Part shown: positions 38,394 through 46,961 of the stretch, one piece after another
Position numbering within the stretch: position 1 is the stretch's first letter
How the letters are laid out: each line of letters begins with the position of its first letter
NCBI GenBank assembly: GCA_029624675.1
Contig: JARSSP010000028.1
Location: 1-64,000, forward strand
Reading direction: 5' to 3'
DNA length: 64,000 nt
Origin: Candidatus Contendibacter sp.
GTDB lineage: Bacteria; Pseudomonadota; Gammaproteobacteria; Competibacterales; Competibacteraceae
Position numbers and translations under genes: made by a program
Notes under the pieces: generated by a model
The model's database searches: none
Seen by the model: the letters and a program-made list of their open reading frames with translations, nothing else
Told to the model about the DNA's origin: nothing

Positions 38394-38882
38394 CTACCCC
38401 CCATGCCCGATCGGCACCAGCAGCACTGGCGCGGTGGCCTTCATGGTGACTTTGTGCGCCACTGAACCCAACACCGCCTCGCCGATGGCGGAATGCCCGT
38501 GCGAGCCGAGGACGATCAATTCCGCCCGGACTCGCCGGGCTTGTTCCAGGATGATGCGGGCGGGCGGTCCCTCGATGATCTGGATATCGGTGATCAAGCG
38601 TTCGGCGTGATGTTCCAACGCCTCCAGGCAGTACGCATCCAGCCGTTGCCGCAAGGCCCGATGGGCGCTGGCGTGGACTTCGGCGTCGTGCGCCTGGCGC
38701 GCTTCCTCGGGAACGGTGGCGTTGATCCAGAACCGGGCGAAATCGCTCAGCGGCTCGATGACGTGGAGGATGTGCAGCCGGGCGCCAAAGCGGTGGGCGA
38801 GTCCGGCGGCGTGTCGCAGGACTTCGGAACTGCGTGGATCGAGATCGGTGGCGCACAGAAGGGTGCCGATGGCGTAGTCCAT
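38394..38882 (-). CDS. Universal stress protein (UspA family)
   Basis: This 162-aa UspA-fold protein has the ATP-binding pattern Gly-x2-Gly-x9-Gly-Ser at its C-terminus (GSHGHSAIGEAVLGSVAHKV), so it belongs to the ATP-binding class. ILLCATDLD-type strand 1 is TLLCATDLDPRSSEVL. The ATG at 38882 is chosen because AGAGG lies 7 bases upstream; an earlier ATG overlaps that site. It lies 27 bases from an MBL hydrolase upstream on the same strand and is probably co-transcribed with it. Confidence 0.9.
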   Translation of the reverse strand: MDYAIGTLLCATDLDPRSSEVLRHAAGLAHRFGARLHILHVIEPLSDFARFWINATVPEEARQAHDAEVHASAHRALRQRLDAYCLEALEHHAERLITDIQIIEGPPARIILEQARRVRAELIVLGSHGHSAIGEAVLGSVAHKVTMKATAPVLLVPIGHGG

Positions 38883-38909
38883 GATGTCCTCTCTCAAAAC
38901 GTTGGGTTT

Positions 38910-39587
38910 TCATGGGACCAGGAACGACTGGATGAATTCGGCCACCGCCGCCTTGCCCCGAAAGATGCCGTAGTGGCCCTCGCACAGGATGTCGGCCTCC
39001 AGCGCCAGGAGTTGCTCAAGCGAAACCCGGTAATCGGCCGGGTTCGAGTGCAGCCGCAGGTCCAGCGGCCCATGCACGTCCTGGCCGAACAGCACGATCT
39101 GACCCTCGGATTCGGTCAAATACGCCAGGGAGCCGGGGGAATGGCCGGGGATGTGCAGGGCGGTGATGGAGCGTCCGCCCAATGGCAGCGTCTCCCGCGC
39201 GCCGCTCAGCCGGCGGTCCACCGGGCAGGGATAGAGCTTGGCGCCATACCAACTGGCCGCCGTCACCTCATTATCGCCGCGCTCCAGAAAATCAGCGTCC
39301 AGTTCGTGAGCGACGACCGAACAACCCAGCGCCTTGCGCAGGTCGCGGGCGCCGCCGGTATGATCGTAATGGCAATGGGTCAACAGCAGATATTCGATTT
39401 GCTCGGGTCGCACGCCCAGGGTGGCGAGGTGGGCGAGTAACCGTTTCTGACCACGACCGGCGCCGGCGTCCACCAGCGCGGCGTGACCGTCGAAGTTGAT
39501 CAGGTAAATGGCGGCATCCTCGGGGGCGGTCAAGGTTTGGCCGCCCACCTGGAAGATTTCGCGGGTGATGGTGATCGGGCTCGCCAT
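38910..39587 (-). CDS. Metallo-beta-lactamase-fold hydrolase
   Basis: In this 225-aa MBL-fold enzyme, the metal-binding HxHxDH motif reads THCHYDHTGG, followed by a later His (HIPGHSPGSL) and the Asp-containing VLFGQDVHGP. It resembles glyoxalase II-like hydrolases and persulfide dioxygenase relatives, but the substrate cannot be deduced. There is no signal peptide. It is upstream of the universal stress protein on the same strand. Confidence 0.85.
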   Translation of the reverse strand: MASPITITREIFQVGGQTLTAPEDAAIYLINFDGHAALVDAGAGRGQKRLLAHLATLGVRPEQIEYLLLTHCHYDHTGGARDLRKALGCSVVAHELDADFLERGDNEVTAASWYGAKLYPCPVDRRLSGARETLPLGGRSITALHIPGHSPGSLAYLTESEGQIVLFGQDVHGPLDLRLHSNPADYRVSLEQLLALEADILCEGHYGIFRGKAAVAEFIQSFLVP

Positions 39588-39649
39588 AAGGATTTCGTCC
39601 TTAAGCAGTTATATTGAAATGAGGATTTTCGGCAGGGAACCGCCCGTGC

Positions 39650-40102
39650 TCAGGTCGGCGCGGCGAATTCCACCGACCGTATCGCGCGGGCCAGCTTGTC
39701 GAGGACGCCGTTGACGTAGCGATGACCCTGTTCCGCGCCGAACAGCTTGGCCAGTTCCACCGCTTCGTTGATCACGATTCGGTAGGCAAGGTCCGGATGC
39801 CACAGGAGTTCGTAGCCGCCAATCCGCAAGATGGCGCGCTCCACCGGGTCCACCCGCGCCAATGGCCGGTCCAGGAACGGCTCCAGCGCGGCGTCGATTT
39901 CCGCCACCCGCGTCGGTACCTGCCGCACCAGTTCCTGGAAATAATCCGGATCGGCCTTGCGCAGATCCTCGTCGGCCAGGAACTGCGCCGCGATCCGGTC
40001 GGGGGCCTGGCCGGTGATTTGCCACTCGTACAGGGCTTGCGCCGCGCAGCGTCGAGCCCAACTGCGTTTTCCCGGCTGGGGTTTGCGACTTGGACCCGTC
40101 AC
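39650..40102 (-). CDS. nusB: Transcription antitermination factor NusB
   Basis: This 150-aa all-helical NusB, with NusE, binds boxA RNA and supports rRNA antitermination. Conserved parts include RRCAAQALYEWQ, the AILRIGGYEL segment and the C-terminal VINEAVELAKLFGAEQGHRYVNGVLDKLA. The start is GTG at 40102, 3 bases after the ribH stop. The ribH-nusB pair is the normal arrangement. Confidence 0.95.
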   Translation of the reverse strand: MTGPSRKPQPGKRSWARRCAAQALYEWQITGQAPDRIAAQFLADEDLRKADPDYFQELVRQVPTRVAEIDAALEPFLDRPLARVDPVERAILRIGGYELLWHPDLAYRIVINEAVELAKLFGAEQGHRYVNGVLDKLARAIRSVEFAAPT

Positions 40103-40105
40103 GGC

Positions 40106-40585
40106 TTACGCTTCCAGCCGGCGCAGCAGGCTGACCATTTCCAGCACCGACAGCGCTGCCTCGGCGCCCTTGTTGCCGGCCTTGGTGCCGGCGCGCTCCA
40201 CCGCCTGGTCGATGGTGTCCACGGTCAGCACGCCGAAGCCGACTGGAATGTCGTATTCCAGGGCGACGCTGGCCAGTCCCTTGACGCACTCGCTGGCGAC
40301 GTATTCGAAGTGCGGGGTGCCGCCGCGAATCACCGCGCCCAGGGCGACGATGCCGTCGTAACGCTCGCTGGCGGCCAGGCGTTGCGCCGCCAGCGGCAGC
40401 TCGAACGAACCGGGCGTCCAGATCAGGTCGATGCCGGTCTCGGGTACGCCGTGCCGGCGCAGGGCGTCCACCGCGCCATTGACCAGACTTTGCACGATGA
40501 AGCTGTTGAACCGCGCCGCCACCAGGGCGAAGCGGGCGTCCTGGGGCGGGGTGAAATCGCCTTCGATGGTGGTGATGGGGTGCAT
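40106..40585 (-). CDS. ribH: 6,7-dimethyl-8-ribityllumazine synthase
   Basis: This enzyme condenses the ribityl-pyrimidine with dihydroxybutanone phosphate to lumazine, the penultimate step of riboflavin synthesis. The 159-aa protein has [23 protein letters not shown], the [14 protein letters not shown] motif and [17 protein letters not shown] with its active-site residues. A GTG 12 bases upstream is an alternative start. It sits between ribBA and nusB. Confidence 0.95.
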   Translation of the reverse strand: MHPITTIEGDFTPPQDARFALVAARFNSFIVQSLVNGAVDALRRHGVPETGIDLIWTPGSFELPLAAQRLAASERYDGIVALGAVIRGGTPHFEYVASECVKGLASVALEYDIPVGFGVLTVDTIDQAVERAGTKAGNKGAEAALSVLEMVSLLRRLEA

Positions 40586-40619
40586 GGGGGGGTCCACGAC
40601 AGGTGAGGGTAGGGGACGT

Positions 40620-41723
40620 TCAGGAAATATATTCGACGACTTCCAGATTGAAGCCAGACAGACCGGTGATGCGCCGAGGCGCGCCCAACACGCGCATGCG
40701 GTGCACTCCGATGTCGATCAGGATTTGCGCGCCGATGCCGTAGGTGCGCAATTCCGCCGACGAGTCGGCGGGACGCGGCGCCTCGGTCGAGCCGAACTGA
40801 TAGCCGCGCATCCGCCGAATCAGGGCCGCCGGCTCCTCGGTCCGGTTGAGAAACACCAGCACGCCGGCCGGCTCGTTTGCCACCCGCCTCAAAGCGTCGC
40901 GCAGCGGCCAGCCGCTGTCGGGCAGGCGCAAGGTCAGCAGGTCGCTCAACAGATGCTGAACGTGAACCCGCACCACGATCGGCTCCCGGGTGTGAATCTC
41001 GCCCTTGACCAGCGCGAAATGTACCTGCCGACCGACCAGGTCCTGGTAGGTCAGCACCCGAAACGGACCAAATTCGGTGTCCATGAGCGTGTCCGCGACC
41101 CGCTCGACGGTTTTCTCGTTCTGCATTCGATAGCGGATCAGGTCAGCGATCGTGCCGATCCTGATGCCGTGGCGTTCAGCGAAAACCTCCAGTTCGGGCC
41201 GCCGTGCCATCCCGCCGTCCTCGTTAAGGATTTCGACGATCACCGCCGCCGGTTCCAGCCCGGCCAGCCGGGTCAGGTCGCACCCGGCCTCGGTGTGACC
41301 GGCGCGGGTCAGGACACCGCCGGGCTGGGCCATCAACGGGAAGATGTGGCCGGGTTGCACCAGGTCCTCGGGTTTGGCGTCGGGGCGAACGGCGGTGCGG
41401 ACGGTATGGGCGCGGTCGTAGGCGGAGATGCCGGTGGTGACGCCCTGGGCGGCTTCGATGGAGACGGTGAAGTTGGTGGAGAAAGGCGTGGCGTTGTCCT
41501 GCACCATCAGCGGCAGGCGCAGTTGCTGGCAGCGTTCGCGGGTCAGGGTCAGGCAGATCAGGCCGCGCCCGTAGCGGGCCATGAAGTTGATGTCCTCGGG
41601 GCGCGCCAGCGAGGCGGCCATCAACAGGTCGCCTTCGTTTTCCCGGTCTTCGTCGTCCATGATGATGACCATCTTGCCTTGCCGCAGGTCGGCAAGAATT
41701 TCGTCAATGGTATCGAGCGCCAT
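40620..41723 (-). CDS. ribB: 3,4-dihydroxy-2-butanone-4-phosphate synthase with degenerate GTP cyclohydrolase II domain
   Basis: Residues 1-200 are a complete RibB domain ([27 protein letters not shown]) that converts ribulose 5-phosphate to the four-carbon precursor. Residues 210-367 have the RibA fold, but the zinc-binding cysteines are missing: the expected Cys-x10-Cys-x-Cys region reads [18 protein letters not shown]. The second half is therefore probably not an active cyclohydrolase, as in RibBX-type proteins, and GTP cyclohydrolase II should be encoded elsewhere. It lies 3 bases after ribE. Confidence 0.9.
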   Translation of the reverse strand: MALDTIDEILADLRQGKMVIIMDDEDRENEGDLLMAASLARPEDINFMARYGRGLICLTLTRERCQQLRLPLMVQDNATPFSTNFTVSIEAAQGVTTGISAYDRAHTVRTAVRPDAKPEDLVQPGHIFPLMAQPGGVLTRAGHTEAGCDLTRLAGLEPAAVIVEILNEDGGMARRPELEVFAERHGIRIGTIADLIRYRMQNEKTVERVADTLMDTEFGPFRVLTYQDLVGRQVHFALVKGEIHTREPIVVRVHVQHLLSDLLTLRLPDSGWPLRDALRRVANEPAGVLVFLNRTEEPAALIRRMRGYQFGSTEAPRPADSSAELRTYGIGAQILIDIGVHRMRVLGAPRRITGLSGFNLEVVEYIS

Positions 41724-41726
41724 CGG

Positions 41727-42386
41727 TTAGCTCCAAAACCCGTGTTCGCGCAGCAGCGCCTCGGTGAGACCGCCACTGGCCGGCCGCGCGGCGCGGTCGC
41801 CCAGCAGCAACCGCTCCAGATAACGGGCGATCAGGTCCACTTCCAAATTGACTTGTCGTCCAACCGCGCAGGCAGCGAGGGTGGTTTCCGCCAGGGTATG
41901 CGGAACGATGTTCAACTCGAACGCCGCGCCGTCCACCCGGTTGACGGTGAGACTGATCCCGTCGACGCAGATCGAGCCTTTCTCGGCGATGTAGCGGGCC
42001 AGTTCATCCGGGGCTTGAATGCGCAGCCGCCAGGAACGGCCATCCGGGCGCCAGTCGGTGACCGCGCCGACGCCGTCCACGTGGCCGCTGACCAGGTGGC
42101 CGCCGAGTCGGGTGGTGGGGGTCAGCGCTTTTTCCAGGTTGACTTGCATCCCCGGTTTGGCCGCGCCGAGGATGGTGCGCTCCAGGGTCTCGCGCGAGAC
42201 GTCGGCCCAGAAACCGTCGCCGGGCAGTTCGACGGCGGTCAGGCAGACGCCGCTGACAGCGATACTGTCGCCGAGTTGCACGTCGCCTAAATCCAGCTTG
42301 CCGGTGGCGATGCACAAACGGACATCGCCGCCGCGCGGCTGGAGCGCGGTGATGGTGCCAACGGCGGTAATGATGCCGGTGAACAT
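41727..42386 (-). CDS. ribE: Riboflavin synthase alpha chain
   Basis: This enzyme dismutates two lumazines to riboflavin. The 219-aa protein has the two repeated lumazine-binding halves, each with its motif (MFTGIITAVGTI and GSICVDGISLTVNRV) and active-site VSGVCLTA. The ATG at 42386 is the universal MFTGII start; the longer open frame is non-family sequence reaching toward the inserted gene upstream. It is separated from the next rib gene (ribD) by two acquired paralogs. Confidence 0.95.
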   Translation of the reverse strand: MFTGIITAVGTITALQPRGGDVRLCIATGKLDLGDVQLGDSIAVSGVCLTAVELPGDGFWADVSRETLERTILGAAKPGMQVNLEKALTPTTRLGGHLVSGHVDGVGAVTDWRPDGRSWRLRIQAPDELARYIAEKGSICVDGISLTVNRVDGAAFELNIVPHTLAETTLAACAVGRQVNLEVDLIARYLERLLLGDRAARPASGGLTEALLREHGFWS

Positions 42387-42454
42387 AGCGGGGTTCTCGA
42401 AGGGGGCGCGGCGCGAGTTTGGAATAAGTCGGTTTGTTATGACGATGTGAATCT

Positions 42455-43060
42455 TCAGGCGTCCTGACACATCATTTTTACCAGGATGCCCATGATTTTA
42501 TTAACGTCAGCAATGTAATACTCGGGGCGGTCTATATAAATCACGTCATTTTCATATTTAAGAAACTTCCAGTTGCTGCCCGTAGTGACGGCCCCATATA
42601 TTGAGTTGACAGAATTCCCTTCACGATCATTAAATATCCTTACGGCAATCATTTCAGCGATGCACTGACCTAAGCCGTTGGTTACTTGATCATTTTTAGC
42701 CTCAACAATCGCTAGAACGGGCGCACTTAGATAAAACTGCTCCGATGATTTACTCAGAATATAATCACAGAAACCACTTAAATCCCTGTTTTTATCAACA
42801 TCCAGGTTAACGCCTGAAAACAGGCTAATCTGGTCGTTGAGTTGCCTCTTAAGCTCCAGCAGGATGTTGGCGATGATGAACTCCGAGCGCGCTTTCTCTG
42901 TGTTGATAGCCAAGGCAAGAGGCACATTATAATCCAGCGTCATGCGAAGATATTCGCTAATTTCCACTTCTTCCGTTTCCAGGAACAGATTCTTGTTTTC
43001 GATAAAATTCAGGTTGAATTCCTGCTTGGCTCGCTTGAGGTTAAAATCACTATATGACAT
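42455..43060 (-). CDS. Unknown protein with PD-(D/E)XK-nuclease-like pattern (paralog A)
   Basis: This 201-aa protein is clearly related to the next upstream gene. A conserved acidic pattern is seen: Glu in NTEKARSEF, Asp in GFCDYIL, Glu-x-Lys in LAIVEAKND, then a Gln-bearing helix GLGQCIAEM. This is the layout of PD-(D/E)XK nuclease-fold proteins, although the assignment is by pattern only. There is no signal peptide or membrane helix. It is AT-richer than the surrounding rib genes and interrupts their order, pointing to acquisition. The product could be a stand-alone nuclease or an RNA/DNA-binding relative. Confidence 0.6.
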   Translation of the reverse strand: MSYSDFNLKRAKQEFNLNFIENKNLFLETEEVEISEYLRMTLDYNVPLALAINTEKARSEFIIANILLELKRQLNDQISLFSGVNLDVDKNRDLSGFCDYILSKSSEQFYLSAPVLAIVEAKNDQVTNGLGQCIAEMIAVRIFNDREGNSVNSIYGAVTTGSNWKFLKYENDVIYIDRPEYYIADVNKIMGILVKMMCQDA

Positions 43061-43084
43061 GGCGATTCCTCCCCATTTTATACC

Positions 43085-43705
43085 TCAAACTATTGAGACG
43101 GATTGATTCGATTTAATGATCGAGATGAAGATTCCCAGAATTTTTGCTACATTGGAAATATGATATTCATCGCTATCAATCCAGACTGTTTTCCGGGTCA
43201 GTTTCAGGAAGTTCCATAAACTCCCCGTAGTGACGGTCCCAAAAATGTTTTCTATGTTAAGATTTTTGTTTTCATTGAAAATTTTCGCCGCCAACATTTC
43301 CGAAATGCACTGCCCCAAGCCAGCTTTCAGATTATCGTTTTTGGCTTCGACAATCGTAATGATAGGGGCATCCAGAAATAATTGTTCAGCGGAAAGACTG
43401 ATGATGTAGTCACAAATTCCATTCAGGCCCCTGTTCTTGTCGACATTGAACTCTATCCCTGAAAAAAGACTGACTTCCTGATCCAGTATTTTGATCACCT
43501 CCACCAGAACCGGGGTAACAATAAGCTCGGAACGTGCCTTTTCCGTATTGATTGAGGTGGCCAGTGGCACGTTGTATTTCAACGTTTCCTTGAGATGGTC
43601 ACTGTAGTCCAAGATCGATGTTTGCGAAAACAGGCTTGCCTTTTCCATCAAGGCTAGACCCAGTTTCTCTTTTACGTCAGTTAATGTGAAGTCACTGTAG
43701 GCCAT
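43085..43705 (-). CDS. Unknown protein with PD-(D/E)XK-nuclease-like pattern (paralog B)
   Basis: This 206-aa tandem paralog of the downstream gene shares YSDF, the NTEKARSEL segment, DKNRGLNGICDYI, ITIVEAKND, GLGQCISEM and GTVTTGSLWNFLK. The same Glu, Asp, Glu-x-Lys, Gln order is kept in both copies, so these residues are probably functional. The ATG at 43705 follows AAGGAC; an upstream in-frame ATG adds 8 residues. Divergence between the copies is considerable, so the duplication is old and likely predates arrival here. It has the same AT-rich composition as its neighbour. Confidence 0.6.
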   Translation of the reverse strand: MAYSDFTLTDVKEKLGLALMEKASLFSQTSILDYSDHLKETLKYNVPLATSINTEKARSELIVTPVLVEVIKILDQEVSLFSGIEFNVDKNRGLNGICDYIISLSAEQLFLDAPIITIVEAKNDNLKAGLGQCISEMLAAKIFNENKNLNIENIFGTVTTGSLWNFLKLTRKTVWIDSDEYHISNVAKILGIFISIIKSNQSVSIV

Positions 43706-43740
43706 GAGGTTGTCCTTAAATATCGGCATCGAACTCCAGG

Positions 43741-44892
43741 TTATTCATCGCCTTTAACCGGCTTTAATCTGATCCGCCAATCCTTTCCCACTACCCTTGT
43801 GTCCAAGATTTCCAATTCCGTCCGTTCGTTCATCCGCGTCAATTCCGGCAACCGGAACAGTCCGCGTGCCTTGTCGCCAAGCAACAGCGGCGCCATGTAG
43901 ATCACCAGTTCATCCACCAACCCCGCCCGCAACAATGTCCCGGCCAAGGTCGGGCCGCATTCCACATGGACCTCGTTGCACTCGCGGCGGGCCAGTTCCG
44001 CCATGACGGCGGGCAAATCCAATCCCCGCTCGGCGCGCGGCAGAATGACCATTTCTGCTCCCGCCGCCCGCAACGGTTCATGCGCGGCGGGATCGGCGAT
44101 GGCGGTGAAAATGAGCACTGGACCCGGCAGCCGCAAGGTTTGGGCAGTGGGCGGCGTGCGCAGTTCGGTGTCGAGAATCACCCGCAGCGGTTGGCGGGTT
44201 GCTTCCGGCAGGCGGACGTTGAGGCTGGGATCGTCGGCCAGCACCGTCCCGACGCCGGTCAGAACCGCCGAGGCACGCGCCCGAAGTCGCTGTACATCTT
44301 GCCGCGCGGCCTCGCTGGTCAGCCATTGACTTTCGCCCGAAGCCAGCGCGGTCCGTCCGTCCAGGCTCATGGCCAGCTTGAGGCGGACGAAGGGCCGACC
44401 CTGGATCATGCGCCGGATGAAACCGGGATTCAGCGCCCGGGCTTCCGCCTCCAGCAAGCCGCATTCCACCACGACCCCGGCGTCGCGCAGGATCGTGAAG
44501 CCCTTGCCAGCGACTTGGGGATTGGGGTCGGACATGGCCGCCACCAACCGGGCGATCCCGGCCTTGAGCAGGGCGTCGGTACAGGGCGGGGTGCGGCCCT
44601 GATGGCAGCAGGGCTCCAAGGTGACGTAAGCGGTCGCGCCCCGCGCCCGCTCGCCCGCCTCGTCCAGCGCGTTGACTTCGGCATGAGCCTCGCCGGCGCG
44701 GGCGTGCCAGCCTTCGCCGACGACCACTCCATCCTTGACCAGCACGCAACCCACGCACGGGTTGGGAGCGGTGTGGCACAAGCCGCGCCGGGCCAGCACC
44801 AAGGCACGCGCCATGTGACGGTAGTCGTCGGGTCGCCATTCGCTGCCATCGCCCTCAAGCGAAGAGGGGTTGAGGATGAGAGGGTCGGGCAT
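43741..44892 (-). CDS. ribD: Bifunctional pyrimidine deaminase/reductase RibD
   Basis: This enzyme performs the second and third steps of the pyrimidine branch of riboflavin synthesis. The N-terminal deaminase has zinc ligands in HAEVNALDEAG and EPCCHQGRTPPC. The C-terminal reductase starts near residue 165 (RPFVRLKLAMSLDGRTA). Its start overlaps the nrdR stop by one base (TAATG). The first 20 residues (ILNPSSLEGDGSEW) resemble peptides encoded by dispersed repeats, so the ancestral N-terminus may lie nearer to residue 25. Confidence 0.93.
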   Translation of the reverse strand: MPDPLILNPSSLEGDGSEWRPDDYRHMARALVLARRGLCHTAPNPCVGCVLVKDGVVVGEGWHARAGEAHAEVNALDEAGERARGATAYVTLEPCCHQGRTPPCTDALLKAGIARLVAAMSDPNPQVAGKGFTILRDAGVVVECGLLEAEARALNPGFIRRMIQGRPFVRLKLAMSLDGRTALASGESQWLTSEAARQDVQRLRARASAVLTGVGTVLADDPSLNVRLPEATRQPLRVILDTELRTPPTAQTLRLPGPVLIFTAIADPAAHEPLRAAGAEMVILPRAERGLDLPAVMAELARRECNEVHVECGPTLAGTLLRAGLVDELVIYMAPLLLGDKARGLFRLPELTRMNERTELEILDTRVVGKDWRIRLKPVKGDE

Positions 44893-45368
44893 TACTGGGC
44901 GTCCGCCGGATCGGACGACGCGCCTTGCAAGCGTTCGATTTCGAGCCGGAAGGCATTGACGTCCTGGAAGCTGCGATAGACCGAGGCGAAACGAACATAG
45001 GCGACCTGATCCAGATCGCGCAACTCGTCCATGACCCATTCGCCGAGGCGTTGGCTGCTCAGTTCCCGCTCGCCGCTGGCGCGGGCGCGGTTCTTGATGC
45101 GCAGGATGGTTTCCTCGATCCGTTCGGCGCTCACCGGGCACTTTTCCAACGCTCGCAACAAACCGGTGCGCAGTTTTTCCTCCAAAAACGGCTCGCGGCG
45201 GCCATCGCGTTTCACCACCGGTGGCATCAACAGTTCAGCCACCTCGTAGGTGGTGAAGCGGGCGTTGCAATGCAGGCATTCGCGGCGACGGCGAACCTTG
45301 TCGCCTTCCGCCGACAGCCGTGAATCGATGACCCGGGTATCGGGTGCCCCGCAAAACGGGCAATGCAT
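44892..45368 (-). CDS. nrdR: Transcriptional repressor NrdR
   Basis: This zinc-ribbon and ATP-cone repressor controls ribonucleotide reductase genes in response to dATP/ATP. The N-terminal zinc ribbon is [15 protein letters not shown] with CLHC, and the ATP cone starts near residue 49 ([16 protein letters not shown]). The 158-aa length is standard. The nrdR-ribD pair downstream of glyA is the typical gammaproteobacterial order. Confidence 0.96.
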   Translation of the reverse strand: MHCPFCGAPDTRVIDSRLSAEGDKVRRRRECLHCNARFTTYEVAELLMPPVVKRDGRREPFLEEKLRTGLLRALEKCPVSAERIEETILRIKNRARASGERELSSQRLGEWVMDELRDLDQVAYVRFASVYRSFQDVNAFRLEIERLQGASSDPADAQ

Positions 45369-45398
45369 CGTTGCCGCCTCGCGCGCCCGCCGGGGGGA

Positions 45399-46652
45399 TC
45401 AACCGTACACCGGGAAGCGGGCGCAGAGTTCGGCGACCTGGCCGCGCACCCGGTCGATGACCGCGTCGTTGTCGAGATCGTCGAGGATGTCGCACATCCA
45501 GCCGGTCAGCTCGCGGCATTCGCGTTCCTTGAACCCGCGCGTGGTGATCGCGGGCGAGCCGATTCGGATGCCGCTGGTGACGAACGGCGACTGCGGATCG
45601 TTGGGCACGGCGTTCTTGTTGACGGTGATATAAGCCCGGCCCAACGCGGCGTCGGCGGCCTTGCCGGTCAGGCCCCTGGCGATCAGGCTGACCAGGAACA
45701 GATGATTGTCGGTACCGCCGGACACCACGTCGTACCCCCGTTCGAGGAATACTCCGGCCATGGCGCGGGCGTTGGCGACCACTTGCCTCTGGTATTCGGT
45801 GAATTCGGGTTGCAGGGCTTCCAGCAACGCAACGGCCTTGGCGGCGATGACGTGCATCAGCGGGCCGCCCTGGGTGCCGGGAAAGACCAGCGAGTTCAGC
45901 TTCTTTTCGACCTCGGGATTGGCGCGGGCCAGGATCAGGCCGCCGCGTGGACCGCGTAGAGTCTTGTGGGTGGTGGTGGTGACCACGTCGGCGACCGGAA
46001 GCGGATTGGGATACAGGCCGGCCGCGACCAGCCCGGCGACGTGCGCCATGTCCACCACGAACCAGGCGCCGACCTGGTCGGCGATGGCGCGAAAGCGGGG
46101 CCAGTCCACCACCCGCGAATAGGCCGAAAACCCGGCGATGATCATCTTGGGCCGGCACTCCAGCGCCAGCCGCTCCACCTGTTCGTAGTCGATTTCACCG
46201 GTGGCCTCGTTCAGACCGTACTGCACCGCCTGGTACAGCCGGCCGGAGAAATTGACCTTGGCGCCGTGGGTGAGGTGGCCGCCGTGGGCCAGGCTCATGC
46301 CCAGCACGGTCTCGCCCGGCTCCAGCAGCGCCATGTAGACGGCGGCATTGGCCTGCGAGCCGGAATGGGGCTGCACGTTGGCGTAATCGGCCTGGAACAA
46401 TTGCTTGGCGCGGTCGATGGCCAGTTGCTCGGCGATGTCCACGAACTCGCAGCCGCCGTAATACCGCTTGCCTGGATAGCCCTCGGCGTATTTGTTGGTC
46501 AACACCGAACCCTGGGCTTCGAGCACGCGCGGGCTGGCGTAGTTTTCCGAGGCGATCAACTCGATATGGGCTTCCTGGCGCTGGCGCTCGCCCCGCAAGG
46601 CGGCCCACAACTCGCTGTCAAATCCGGCGATCCGCATCTCTCGACTGAACAT
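45399..46652 (-). CDS. glyA: Serine hydroxymethyltransferase
   Basis: This PLP enzyme interconverts serine and glycine and loads one-carbon units on tetrahydrofolate. The 417-aa protein shows [11 protein letters not shown], the glycine-rich [12 protein letters not shown], and the PLP lysine in [14 protein letters not shown]. The ATG at 46652 (MFSREMRI) has AGG about 8 bases upstream; a start 12 bases earlier lacks one. It is the first gene of the glyA-nrdR-ribD unit and divergent from the glycosyltransferase. Confidence 0.96.
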   Translation of the reverse strand: MFSREMRIAGFDSELWAALRGERQRQEAHIELIASENYASPRVLEAQGSVLTNKYAEGYPGKRYYGGCEFVDIAEQLAIDRAKQLFQADYANVQPHSGSQANAAVYMALLEPGETVLGMSLAHGGHLTHGAKVNFSGRLYQAVQYGLNEATGEIDYEQVERLALECRPKMIIAGFSAYSRVVDWPRFRAIADQVGAWFVVDMAHVAGLVAAGLYPNPLPVADVVTTTTHKTLRGPRGGLILARANPEVEKKLNSLVFPGTQGGPLMHVIAAKAVALLEALQPEFTEYQRQVVANARAMAGVFLERGYDVVSGGTDNHLFLVSLIARGLTGKAADAALGRAYITVNKNAVPNDPQSPFVTSGIRIGSPAITTRGFKERECRELTGWMCDILDDLDNDAVIDRVRGQVAELCARFPVYG

Positions 46653-46907
46653 TCGCAACCTCATGCAAGGACAAGCGCCCGCCGCGTTGAAAAGTTAAAG
46701 AGCGGGCGAACCGATGGAAAGCATTAAATGTTACCTTACTTCGATTGCGAGAGGCAGGGTTTTGATGGCGGGCGGCGTCCCCGGAGGATCGGCGCGGGAG
46801 CGTTCCAGGGACTTTGCAGCTGCTTTAACCGAGGAGATTTCTTCCTTAGTCAAGGAACCATTTCGCCGCGTTCCGCGCGGAGCGGGGCAAGCGGGCCGAA
46901 ATTCCGA

Positions 46908-46936
46908 CTGTCACGGTTCCTTCATCAAAACATCAT
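46908..46936 (+). promoter_or_regulatory. Pho-box-like operator
   Basis: CTGTCAC (46908-46914), 4 bases, CCTTCAT (46919-46925), 4 bases, ACATCAT (46930-46936): three heptamers with the 11-base period of PhoB sites. The first two match the consensus in 11 of 14 positions when C or T is allowed at the seventh; the third is weaker. It lies 25 bases before the glycosyltransferase start, where PhoB would activate. This is a pattern match by eye. Confidence 0.45.
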
Positions 46937-46961
46937 CAATTTGTTGCCGCCGCCCCCGAAC

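Noticed and set aside
40431..42290. 619-codon plus-strand frame opposite ribBA/ribE
   Set aside because: Shadow frame spanning several real genes on the other strand.
45369..46961. FMN or glycine riboswitch upstream of rib or glyA genes
   Set aside because: I could not find the conserved core sequences of either class in the leader regions.
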